A stretch of DNA of 64,000 nucleotides from an uncultured Paracoccaceae bacterium. GTDB taxonomy: Bacteria; Pseudomonadota; Alphaproteobacteria; Rhodobacterales; Rhodobacteraceae. This document shows, piece by piece, positions 52,123-60,249 of this stretch. The notes below the pieces were generated by a model that saw nothing but the letters and a program-made list of their open reading frames with translations, was not told where the DNA came from and made no database searches. The position numbers and the translations under genes are program-made. Positions within the stretch are counted from its first letter, which is position 1, and every line of letters begins with the position of its first letter. The stretch is from assembly GCA_947503965.1 (NCBI GenBank), contig CANNFU010000008.1:62001-126000 (forward strand). Direction: 5' to 3'.

Positions 52123-53023
52123 TGCCGACCTCCCAAAGCCGCATCGTTCGGCGAAGCATTTTTTTTGCATCTGCTGATAAGAGTCCCTCAGGAACAAAAC
52201 GTTCAAGCCGTGTGCAGTCCAGAGTTGCGTGTTGAGTTGCGCTTGGTGGCGCATCTCGCCACCTAAAAGTGCGCCCAACTTGCAAAATCATGTCTTCCAT
52301 TGAAACGGGTTGTGATGCTGCAACGTTCAAAACATGAGGTAAGGGACGAGGGGAGTTTGCCAAAAACTGAAGTGTGGCGGTGAGCATGACGGCGTCCAAA
52401 TACGATCTGACGGGGCCTTTACCGTCACTAAAGCGATCAAGGACCAGTGGTGTCGCATCTGCGTTCTCTGAAATGTTTTTGAACAACATGTCTGCACCAA
52501 CTACATTGCCTATGCGTAAACAGCAGATGTCAAGACCCTTGCCGCGCCAAAGCTCTGCTTCTTGCTCCATTGCCTTTTTCGCTTGGCCATAATCGTTGAG
52601 CGGGTTCGTAGGGTCATCTTCGGACCACATGCCTCCGGAAGGGCGACCATAGACTGCTGCGGAAGAGGCCAGCAATACGCGTTTTATGCCAGCCGCATCA
52701 GCGGCTGAAAGTACTGCGCGCGCCAAGTCAACATTTAAACTCATCGCGCTATCGTTAGCTGAAGTTACACCAAGAAAAACAAGCGCCACTTCTGGGCGTA
52801 GTTGGTGTCCGTCGTGAACGCGTTGGCATCTATCTAGCGCTGAAACAAGGTCGCTGTTCGAACCCTTCAACGGATCCCACAAAACGTCAACGTTACCGCC
52901 GCGCCCATGTGTCCAAACATCAACAGGTGGTGGCTGTTGCCTCCATGCTGCCTGGAGTAATCTGCCTACCCGTCCTGTGGCTCCCAAGAGCAGCAACGGT
53001 GCTTGCGAGTTGATTGCAATCAT
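52103..53023 (-). CDS. NAD-dependent sugar-nucleotide epimerase/dehydratase (extended SDR)
   Basis: A 306-residue enzyme with the cofactor motif LLLGATGRVGRLLQ (GxxGxxG), the catalytic Ser-Tyr-Lys pattern (LLASSAAVYG ... NDYGQAKKAM) and a substrate domain ending FVPEGLLSADAKKMLRRT. It likely makes a nucleotide-sugar precursor of the polysaccharide. It overlaps both neighbours, so it is part of the same operon. Confidence 0.88.
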   Translation of the reverse strand: MIAINSQAPLLLLGATGRVGRLLQAAWRQQPPPVDVWTHGRGGNVDVLWDPLKGSNSDLVSALDRCQRVHDGHQLRPEVALVFLGVTSANDSAMSLNVDLARAVLSAADAAGIKRVLLASSAAVYGRPSGGMWSEDDPTNPLNDYGQAKKAMEQEAELWRGKGLDICCLRIGNVVGADMLFKNISENADATPLVLDRFSDGKGPVRSYLDAVMLTATLQFLANSPRPLPHVLNVAASQPVSMEDMILQVGRTFRWRDAPPSATQHATLDCTRLERFVPEGLLSADAKKMLRRTMRLWEVGNGTADL

Positions 53024-53928
53024 CGCCTAGGTCCTTCGAAAAGCTCAAAATAGGCTTCATTCACTGCTTTGGTGCTCAGGAGTTCCTGTAAGGTGCCTTG
53101 TGCTGCGATTGCAACCCACCGATCATCAAAAATGCGTCTGCCGGCAGTTAACCGATAAAGGCCAGACCTGAGAAATTCACGTCTAGCAATTATCACATCC
53201 ATTCCACTCACTAATGCGTCAGCTAGACTGTGTGGAAAACCTTCGCCATATCCGCTTGGCTGCACAAAAGTCGATCCATACGCCAAGATGTCTGATGCAG
53301 GAACGACGCCCTTCAAGCAGATTCGGGACTCCGGCAAAACGGCATGTGCGAAATCTTGATCACGACATCCAACTAATTGAAGCTGTGTTTTGGCGTCAAG
53401 ATGACTTAGCAGGTCGATGATATCATCCGCGATAAGTGGCAACTTACTATCACGCTGCACTGCGACAAAACCCTGACCAGTACCCACTGTTTTGACGGTA
53501 CCGCCCGAACCTGGCACCCAGTTCAGCCTGTCTCCAAGGCGCGCAAAACGCCGCAAGTAGCGATAGTCCGCATATGATTGTGCGGCTATCTGCTTTGTCT
53601 TTGTGAAGCGCAATACAGTTATGAGAAACGCACGAAGCGCCCAACGATTGCGGTAGCGCCCCAGCCCATTCAGAATAACGAGCCCAGAGAGCCAAAATGC
53701 AGAAAGGAAAACTAAGTTAGTCCGAAAATTTGAGGATACTGCGCGAGGATAAAGCGATAAAACCATGCGCACCAGCCGCACCGGACTGGACCAACGTGGA
53801 TGGAATAAACCGACGCTGCAGACGACATATTCTCGATTGCGAAATAGGCCCATTAGACTAGACCGGTATTGATCATTCAGAACTTTTTTGTCGTTTAGAA
53901 AACAAACCCTTTTATCAGTAGTATTCAT
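53020..53928 (-). CDS. Glycosyltransferase (GT4-like, GT-B fold)
   Basis: A 302-residue protein. The C-terminal half has the nucleotide-sugar site FVQPSGYGEGFPHSLADALVSGMDVI (EGFPHSLADAL resembles the E-x7-E region of GT4) and LKGVVPASDILAYGSTF. The N-terminal acceptor half is short. It probably adds one sugar of the repeat unit. It overlaps the downstream epimerase by ATGA and the upstream transferase by 14 bp. Confidence 0.82.
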   Translation of the reverse strand: MNTTDKRVCFLNDKKVLNDQYRSSLMGLFRNREYVVCSVGLFHPRWSSPVRLVRMVLSLYPRAVSSNFRTNLVFLSAFWLSGLVILNGLGRYRNRWALRAFLITVLRFTKTKQIAAQSYADYRYLRRFARLGDRLNWVPGSGGTVKTVGTGQGFVAVQRDSKLPLIADDIIDLLSHLDAKTQLQLVGCRDQDFAHAVLPESRICLKGVVPASDILAYGSTFVQPSGYGEGFPHSLADALVSGMDVIIARREFLRSGLYRLTAGRRIFDDRWVAIAAQGTLQELLSTKAVNEAYFELFEGPRR

Positions 53929-55060
53929 ACATGGATGCCCAAACAGTGTGATAACGAGAAACCATCCCTTCTACCGTAAAGCGATCTTCAATACTCATAC
54001 GAACGCGTTGAGAAAGCTCGGCGGCGTGCGGTCCACGCACTGTTTGACAGGCAACGTCCAGAGCCTGTGAAAGAGCTTGAGGGTCACCAGCCGGGACGAT
54101 CCAACCGTCTTCACCGACGATTTTTCGAGCATCACCCACATCGGTGGCGACGCAAGGCGTCCCGCAGGACATTGCCTCGCAAAGCACGCTTGGAAATCCT
54201 TCGGTCACGCTCGACATCACGTGCACATCAATACCGTTCATGATCTCAGGTACATCGTATCGTGGTCCTAGAGCGCGAACGTAACCTTGAAGCCCGCGTT
54301 GGCGGATTTCCTTTGCCATTTCAGGTCCATCTGTCCGAGTTCCTACGAGCAAAAGCAGTACATCAGTTCGAACCCGGACCAGTTTTTCTAACGCGTCAAG
54401 AAGACTGGTATGATCTTTGGCTGGGTGCATACGCGCGACTGAGCCTACCACGATCACCGCATCTGCTATCCCCAATTCTTTTCGGAAACTATTTCGTTTC
54501 TGAGGATTTGGGGCAAAGCGCTTGAGATCAAAGCCGCTAGGAACCACCACTAATCGACTTCTTTCATAACCAATGGCCGCATGCGGTGCAACGGCTGCTT
54601 CGGCACAAATAATGATCTTGCCGGGTACAATGCGTGACAAAGAAGCGCCGATACGGACTACAAGACGGGTACTCCACCGCATTTCCTGACGCGACAATGT
54701 AGCATGAAATATGCCCCAGCAGATATGCTTTGCACCTGCCGCGCGCGCAACCAAACCACCAAACATGTTGGCATGATACATCCAGGTCTGAACCAGTTCT
54801 GGTCGCGATGACTTTATTAGCCTGTACAGTTTGAGAGCTGCGCCGAAAGGCGGCCTAAGTTTGGATATCTCGAGCAATTCAACGCGAACGCCGATTTTCC
54901 TAAGAATGTCACCGTACTTTCCTGAGGCACGCATTGAAACAACTATGTGCGTGGTGCTTGGATCTGCCTTACAGAGACTGTACAGGACCGATTGCGCACC
55001 TCCATCACCAAGGTCGGTGATGATATGCAATACCCTTTGGGTCTTGTTTTCAACCACCAT
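53915..55060 (-). CDS. Glycosyltransferase family 4 enzyme
   Basis: A 381-residue GT-B transferase. The N-terminal domain starts LHIITDLGDGGAQSVLYSLC (GGAQ loop). The donor site is VTEGFPSVLCEAMSCGTPCVATDVGDARKIV, with the two conserved glutamates. VVGSVARMHPAKDHTSLLDAL is the typical linker strand. I choose the ATG at 55060, whose codons overlap the methyltransferase stop by 11 bp; a GTG 14 codons upstream is possible. Confidence 0.9.
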   Translation of the reverse strand: MVVENKTQRVLHIITDLGDGGAQSVLYSLCKADPSTTHIVVSMRASGKYGDILRKIGVRVELLEISKLRPPFGAALKLYRLIKSSRPELVQTWMYHANMFGGLVARAAGAKHICWGIFHATLSRQEMRWSTRLVVRIGASLSRIVPGKIIICAEAAVAPHAAIGYERSRLVVVPSGFDLKRFAPNPQKRNSFRKELGIADAVIVVGSVARMHPAKDHTSLLDALEKLVRVRTDVLLLLVGTRTDGPEMAKEIRQRGLQGYVRALGPRYDVPEIMNGIDVHVMSSVTEGFPSVLCEAMSCGTPCVATDVGDARKIVGEDGWIVPAGDPQALSQALDVACQTVRGPHAAELSQRVRMSIEDRFTVEGMVSRYHTVWASMYEYY

Positions 55061-55682
55061 GTTTTCGAGCGCGTATGATGTAGCCACTTGGGCAATCGGC
55101 ACTGGCTCGTTCCGAGAAAATTGGCAGCGTCAATAAATGGTTGACAAATCTTAACGCCGCAAGAGGGCGTGCCGCGGTTGTTAAAATGTCAGAGATCGCG
55201 TGAATTCTGCCGCCAAAAGGAGTTATTTCAACAAACTCAAATCTATCAAAGAGCTCTTTCAGGCCGAACTCTGTAAAACGTTGAAAATCAAAAGGATCGC
55301 CGTGGACATGAAAGAGAAATGGTACCGATACGACCACTTCACCTCCGGGGGCTAGCACACGGTAAACCTCGGCCAGCGCTTTGACTGGATCTCGTAAATG
55401 CTCAAATACCTCAATTGCGACGGCGCCATCAAAAGATGCATCAGAAAAACCCATGTCATGAGCATCAACTATCTCGTCTATAACTTCATTCGCGGGGTCA
55501 ATGTCGGTGAGCCATACAGATGTCGCATTGGGCATCTGGGCAGCATACGGATCATATCCTGCGCCTATAATGAGGTTTTTCCCGGACATACTCGCAAGCA
55601 TTGGTCTCAGTTTGCGGTCCAACATCGTTCTATGAGCGGTGGGCAGAAGCTTGCGGTACCATGTTCTATTCTTTGTTGGCAT
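55050..55682 (-). CDS. SAM-dependent methyltransferase (Methyltransf_11-like)
   Basis: A 210-residue class I methyltransferase: SAM loop NLIIGAGYDPYA, acidic WLTDIDP, VAIEVFEHLRDPVKALAEVYRVLAPGG and the strand VVVSVPFLFHVHGDP. It is first in the polysaccharide operon and may methylate a sugar or a lipid-linked intermediate. No strong promoter motif is seen upstream. Confidence 0.85.
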   Translation of the reverse strand: MPTKNRTWYRKLLPTAHRTMLDRKLRPMLASMSGKNLIIGAGYDPYAAQMPNATSVWLTDIDPANEVIDEIVDAHDMGFSDASFDGAVAIEVFEHLRDPVKALAEVYRVLAPGGEVVVSVPFLFHVHGDPFDFQRFTEFGLKELFDRFEFVEITPFGGRIHAISDILTTAARPLAALRFVNHLLTLPIFSERASADCPSGYIIRARKHGG

Positions 55683-56521
55683 TCAGCTTTCTCAGGTTAG
55701 TTATGTCACTGACAGACACGGCACATAAGCCAATTATTACGTATTTAGAAGACGCTCTTTGTTGCAGCATTATGACCGGTCATCTTCAGCCGGTTTTTGA
55801 GCACATACCCCTTAGCCAACTAACCTAGTCGGCTGACAATTTCATTTAGAGCAACAAGGTTCTTCATGGCTGCGTCATAGATAGTTGATCTGGCATACAC
55901 GTTCGGTCCTAGGCGTAATGGGTTTTAAGGGTAAGGCATACTGTCATGACTGCGTGATCTACCGCCTTATTCGGAAAACGGCAATGTGTGCTGTGTACAT
56001 GCGGCCATGTTCCCTGACAAAGCACCGGCCGACCAATGCGAAAAATCGTTGTCGTTGGGCATCCGCTGCTTTTCAGAAAAAGACGCGAAGACGGACGATG
56101 CGTTGTGCATGATCATACGATCGTGGGAAGGTCGTCTTTTTCAGCAGGGCGCATTGCGGTTGATACGGGCGCATCGTGGTGGACGGTTGAGCGCGGTGCA
56201 TCTTGCCTCTGGCACATCACGATTTTTGCAGACTTAGCGTATTTTGCGACAAAACTGTCAACGACAGAACGCAAAACGCTTTGCCAAAATGGTTCAGGCC
56301 CTGGCGCTTTCCTGGCGGTGCGGCGCGTAGCCATCAACACATTTCTTAATCAGTGCTGTCAGCCGTGGCGGTGATGAACTGGTGATGCAGCCCTGCAACT
56401 CCCTGAGCATTGCGGCAACCTCAATCTCGCTCAATGACATCTCGTTTGCGCGCAGGATTTTTGGATGTGGGGTATCGCGCAGACTGTCATCATCAATTCG
56501 GACCTGCTGATGGCAACGCCT
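55683..56521. other. Gene-free AT-rich spacer
   Basis: About 0.84 kb between the polysaccharide operon and the IS91 remnant. It holds short frames without start sites or family similarity, and one possible plus-strand hairpin (ACCGG/CCGGT, 55775-55794, followed by five Ts). No RNA gene was recognised. Confidence 0.4.
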
Positions 56522-56764
56522 GGGCTGGGGCTGAAGTACTACGGCTTGCTGGCCAGCGCAACCCGCACCGCCACCATCGCCCGCATCCGCGACCTGCTTG
56601 CGCAGCGGGCACCAGACCTGGAAACGCAGGAACCAGCGGAGCCCGCGCCGCTCACCCTGCGCGAGCCGTGCCCGTGCTGCGGTGGCCCGATGCGCATCGT
56701 CGAGATATTCCGCCTCGGCCAGAAACCGATGTCGCGCGCACCACCACGGGAGCACGCCGCATGA
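56522..56764 (+). pseudogene. IS91-family transposase, C-terminal fragment
   Basis: About 80 codons reading KYYGLLASATRTATIARIRD, then LLAQRAPDL, then the zinc-ribbon-like end CPCCGGPMRIVEIFRLGQKP, the standard C-terminal part of IS91 (HUH/Y2) transposases. The catalytic N-terminal part is missing; the join to unrelated sequence is at about 56520. The following 0.5 kb resembles the non-coding end of such elements, and no gene is seen there. Confidence 0.85.
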
Positions 56765-57307
56765 CGGACCGCTCGTCACCATCACAAAAAACACTCTGGA
56801 TCGGGTCCCCGTCCCGGATGACTTCGGGCTTGCCCAGAGCCACAAGCGGCCTGCGGACCGCCGATCAAATGCGCCGCATGAAGCAGAATATCATCACCAG
56901 CGAAGATCAGGATGCCCCTGGAGGCAGTCAGTCTCCTTCGAACCGTCAGTCACACTCCACCGTCGCTGGAAACCTAAGCTCACTTTCCCCATAGACAGCG
57001 CCTGGTCACCGCGGCTTCCACCTTGGGAGGATTTCCAACGCGGGCCGACGAGACACCACGCGGGACCGTTGCACCACGGCCCGCATCGAAAATCCTTCAC
57101 CATACCCGACCTTGGACAGGCGGTCGGAATGCTGCAGTCGCGCCTACTTAGCGGGCATTCGCTGCAATGGCAAAATCTTGGGTTCTGCTAATGGGAAAGG
57201 TGCGGGACTTTGCTGCCGTTCGCTGCACACGGACCAATGACCGCTTTAGAATTCTCAGGAACAAGCAAGTAACCCGCAAATTAAGGCACGCTTGATTCGT
57301 TGATAAG

Positions 57308-57325
57308 ATACCAACCGGTTGGTAT
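57308..57325. promoter_or_regulatory. 18-bp perfect palindrome, TetR operator
   Basis: ATACCAACCGGTTGGTAT is fully palindromic and ends ten bases before the tetR start codon at 57335. ACC-N-GGT-rich palindromes overlapping the translation start region are classic for autoregulated TetR repressors. Confidence 0.8.
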
Positions 57326-57334
57326 TAACAAGTT

Positions 57335-57985
57335 ATGCCACGCCCAACCAAACATGCCCCCGAACGCGGCGACGCCCGCACAAGACTCCTCGAAGCAGCG
57401 CGCGATGTGGTGCGCACCAAGGGTTTCGCTGCCACGACCGTCGATGATCTTTGCAAAACCGCGGGTGTAACGAAGGGCGCCTTCTTTCATCACTTCAAAT
57501 CGAAAGATGCCCTTGGCGTCGCCGTGGCCGAGTTCTGGACCGAGACGACGAGCGCCCTCTTCGAGACCGCGCCGTATCATACGCCGACCGATCCGCTTGA
57601 TCGGGTTCTGGCCTATATCGGATTTCGCCGCGCGATGATCACGGACGACATTACAGAATTCACTTGCTTGGTTGGAACGCTTGCTCAGGAAGTTCATGCG
57701 ACCGCCCCAGAGATACGCGACGCGGCCGGTGTTAGTATCTTCAGCCATGCCGAAACGCTCGAAGCGGATATCGCCGCTGCAGTCGACGAACGCGGCATCG
57801 CACCAACGGTCTGGAACCCAGCATCGCTCGCCCGGCATTTCCAGGCCACGGTTCAGGGCGCTTTCATTCTTGCCAAAGCAGGCAACAACCCGGACCTCGC
57901 CCGCGAAACTCTGGATCACCTCGACCGCTATGTTCGCCATCTGTTTGGTGTTCAGGAGTCGAACATTTCAGGAGACCTTCAATGA
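57335..57985 (+). CDS. TetR-family transcriptional regulator
   Basis: A 216-residue regulator. The helix-turn-helix domain (ARTRLLEAARDVVRTKGFAATTVDDL ... VTKGAFFHHFKSKDALG, residues 14-63) is canonical. The C-terminal part (TCLVGTLAQEVHATAPEIRDA; FQATVQGAFILAKAGNN) is of the TetR_C group that usually sits before a coupled enzyme gene. Its stop overlaps a downstream ATG, but that gene is truncated, so this is an orphaned repressor. Confidence 0.92.
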   Translation: MPRPTKHAPERGDARTRLLEAARDVVRTKGFAATTVDDLCKTAGVTKGAFFHHFKSKDALGVAVAEFWTETTSALFETAPYHTPTDPLDRVLAYIGFRRAMITDDITEFTCLVGTLAQEVHATAPEIRDAAGVSIFSHAETLEADIAAAVDERGIAPTVWNPASLARHFQATVQGAFILAKAGNNPDLARETLDHLDRYVRHLFGVQESNISGDLQ

Positions 57986-58065
57986 CCGACCGCCCCGACC
58001 GCTTCAGATCAAACCATCGAGATCAAGCCAACTTTAAAGTAGCTGTCCGCCACCTCCAATTCTAG
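57982..58065 (+). pseudogene. Truncated start of the TetR-regulated downstream gene
   Basis: An ATG coupled to the tetR stop (ATGA), preceded by AGGAGACCTTCA. It opens MTDRPDRFRSN... and stops after 27 codons. Another frame within it reads TIEIKPTLK, suggesting a small deletion or frameshift in an originally longer gene of unknown identity. The sequence to 58125 has no further coding signal. Confidence 0.5.
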
Positions 58066-58125
58066 ACAGTGACTACACGTCGTGACCTAAGAAGAGGTTG
58101 TTTCAAACTAGTCCGATATGATCTT

Positions 58126-58434
58126 CTAGCGGATACCTAACGGCAGGGATAGTTGAGCATTCCGAAAATGGGCGAATGGGTCGAAGGGTTCTGTTGTGCT
58201 GCTAGCGACGTAGCGTTGAAGCCGTTTGGAAATACCGGGAGCTCCTAAGGTTTCTACATAGCTTGTTTGAAATGAACTGAATTCCTTTAATATCAACTTT
58301 TCCCATCCAAAGTGATCAACTTGCTCCGCCACAAACCTTGCAAGTTCACGGTCCCAAGAGAACCCCTTTAATGCCGAATATCTAAACGCTCTGACTGTAT
58401 TTCCGAGCGGATTAGGGTTCGGCTTTAGGTTAAC
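58126..58434 (-). pseudogene. In-frame continuation after the nucleotidyltransferase stop
   Basis: Directly after the TAG of the nucleotidyltransferase gene the same frame stays open for 102 codons (VNLKPNPNPLGNTVRAFRYS, then ALKGFSWDRELARFVAEQVD and beyond, ending LPLGIR). It has no ATG, only an internal GTG at 58332. Either the upstream gene carries a nonsense mutation and was once about 258 residues, or this is a separate small gene with an unusual start. No family was recognised. Confidence 0.4.
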
Positions 58435-58902
58435 CTACAAAATTCTGCTGTTCAATTTTTCAAAATAGTCTGTTGTCGTGACAGCCGTTCTACTCGACAA
58501 ATGATATACTATAGCATCCGACGTGAAGAAGGTAGCTTGTCTCAAATCATTGAAGGTCCGAACTGGAACGTGGCCAGCAACTCGCGCCCATGTCCTTTGT
58601 AGCGGCCATACATCAATCTGCCATTTTCTAGAAGGCAGGGAATATCCGCCAAAACGGTTCTCCTTTGCTCCCATAGACAGCATCTTTTTCTCGAAATCTT
58701 CTATATTCCACGGGTTAATTACGAAATCTAAATCTGATCGAAACCCAGCATTTCCAAAAAGCGCGAGATGGCGCATCATTCCTCCCACGAGGGCCAATTG
58801 CCCCAGAGCACGTAGTTGGGAAAGGGTCGCTTGAATGTCGTCGCGCGCCCGGTAATGTGTAGAGAAAAAGTAGTTTAGCTTTCTCTTAAGGAGCCGTTCC
58901 AT
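58435..58902 (-). CDS. Nucleotidyltransferase-fold protein (AbiEii-like)
   Basis: A 155-residue protein. LVGGMMRHLALFGNAGFRSDLDFVINP has the GG...(S)D-x-D pattern of the DNA polymerase beta-like nucleotidyltransferase fold, as in AbiEii/MNT toxins, and WQIDVWPLQRTWA may supply the third acidic residue. The start at 58902 follows GGGGGATTG; its codons overlap the dGTPase end by 17 bp, so the two were one operon. An open frame continues past its stop. Composition is AT-rich compared with the rest of the window. Confidence 0.7.
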   Translation of the reverse strand: MERLLKRKLNYFFSTHYRARDDIQATLSQLRALGQLALVGGMMRHLALFGNAGFRSDLDFVINPWNIEDFEKKMLSMGAKENRFGGYSLPSRKWQIDVWPLQRTWARVAGHVPVRTFNDLRQATFFTSDAIVYHLSSRTAVTTTDYFEKLNSRIL

Positions 58903-60097
58903 CAATCCCCCGTATTTCTCGGTAGTGTTTAACCAAATCATCATGCAGGTCTATACAGAATCGGTCTGTCATCCCGGAAACCATATCGGTCAACAATTGC
59001 AATTCCTTATAGCGGACCGGAAGTTGTGCATCCTTATGATACTGCTTGATTTGGCCTTCAAAAACTCGGCGGTAGTTGCGCGATATTCTGCTATAGACAT
59101 ATGCCGCAAACGGTGAGGTCCGCTTGCTTCCCAAATCTTTATATGACTCGCGCTGGCTGATGCCCATCCACAAGAAGTCCATCAACCTGTTCAACGTATT
59201 GAATCCATTGAGTTCAACCTCAAGTACACTTTGATGGCTAAAAGCGTTTTCTCTATCAAAATCTTTTAACGCACTGCAGAGCTTCGCAGCCTGAGACGAT
59301 TTTATCAACTCGCCATTGAACGAGCCCGACACGATGCCATCATACTGCTCTTTGAAAGCAGTTGTTATGGCAGTGATCATCACGTGGATTGCAAGGACCC
59401 GGAATTTCTGTGTCGTTATATCGTTGAGTTCGCCGGGGTGAAGGTTTTGGGTAGAAAGATGCGGAATTTCTTCCGTAATATAATCGCAAACATACTTAAC
59501 AACAGGATCATTGGAAATGCTGTTATCTGAGTTATTTTGTAGCCATGCCACCAGATCATTAAAAGAGACTAAGCCTTTCTTAATTGAATCTTCCGCGTCA
59601 AGAATAGAGTAAGCAATATCGTCACATGCTTCCATCACCAAAGCTACTGGATGCTTGGCATCCCCTTCTAAACCAACTTTTTCACGAACTCTTGCCACCA
59701 AATCCGCTTCGCTGGCAAAATACCCCACTTTCTTTCGCGCTTGAATTTTCTTACTCAGGTCGACCCTGTCAGAAGAAGCCGTATATTTCATGATCGCAGC
59801 AAGAGTACCGCACGTAATATTGAGGCCTAAATCGTCTCCGATAACCTGAAGCTTGGTAAGGATGCGAAGGGTTTGAGCATTCCCTTCGAAGTTGAGAAAG
59901 TCGTTCTTATGTTGAATAGTAAGGGCCGAGATATCGTCATTCTGCGCTGTTTTTCCTGCCTTGGGCTGAAACAATTCGACTTAATTGCGCTTAAACCAAT
60001 CTCGGATAGCGTTTTCGCCTTGATGTCCAAACGGCGGGTTTCCAATGTCATGAGCCAGACCAACAGCTGCCAACACATTGATATGACGAGTCACCAA
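58886..60097 (-). pseudogene. dgt: dGTPase (Dgt-type HD hydrolase), truncated by a transposon and interrupted by a stop
   Basis: From 60097 leftwards the minus strand reads [36 protein letters not shown], stop (TAA at 59983-59981), then in the same frame ELFQPKAGKTAQNDD, DFLNFEGNAQTLRILTKL, VMEACDDIAYSILDAED and FCIDLHDDLV. This is the Dgt family: the AHD HD motif, FLNFEGNAQ and DDIAYS are all present. The N-terminal roughly 100 residues, including the first histidine motif, are missing; they would lie beyond the transposon end at 60098. The in-frame stop comes after the HD motif. A 362-codon frame from a TTG at 59974 is only the C-terminal part. Confidence 0.85.
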
Positions 60098-60200
60098 TGT
60101 TGATCACTGCACTTTCGTAACCTGTTGAAATAATTAGCGCAGATTTCGACGGGAGTCATTGCTGACGTCATTCGACTCATCAACTTTGGGCACTCTCAAG

Positions 60201-60225
60201 ACGAAAGAAAACCGGCATAGCCGGT
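60201..60225 (-). terminator. Rho-independent-type terminator after tniQ
   Basis: On the minus strand ACCGGC-TAT-GCCGGT (60225-60211) is followed by TTTTCTTTCGT. It lies 25 bp after the tniQ stop. Outer arms ACGAAAG (60201-60207) and CTTTCGT (60234-60240) extend the dyad. Confidence 0.7.
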
Positions 60226-60249
60226 CCTCCGATCTTTCGTTGATGAAGA

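Noticed and set aside
56294..56845. Minus-strand frame across the IS91 fragment
   Set aside because: The plus strand clearly encodes the IS91 C-terminal motif, and the opposite frame has no similarity.
58886..59974. A 362-codon dGTPase gene starting with TTG at 59974
   Set aside because: Conserved Dgt sequence including the HD motif continues upstream across a TAA in the same frame, so the 362-codon frame is the tail of a broken gene.
60098..60200. Short repeated TTTCG-containing motifs as transposase binding sites
   Set aside because: TTTCG or TTCGA recur at uneven spacing (about 34 and 25 bp), but I could not define a consistent longer repeat, so I list only the element end.
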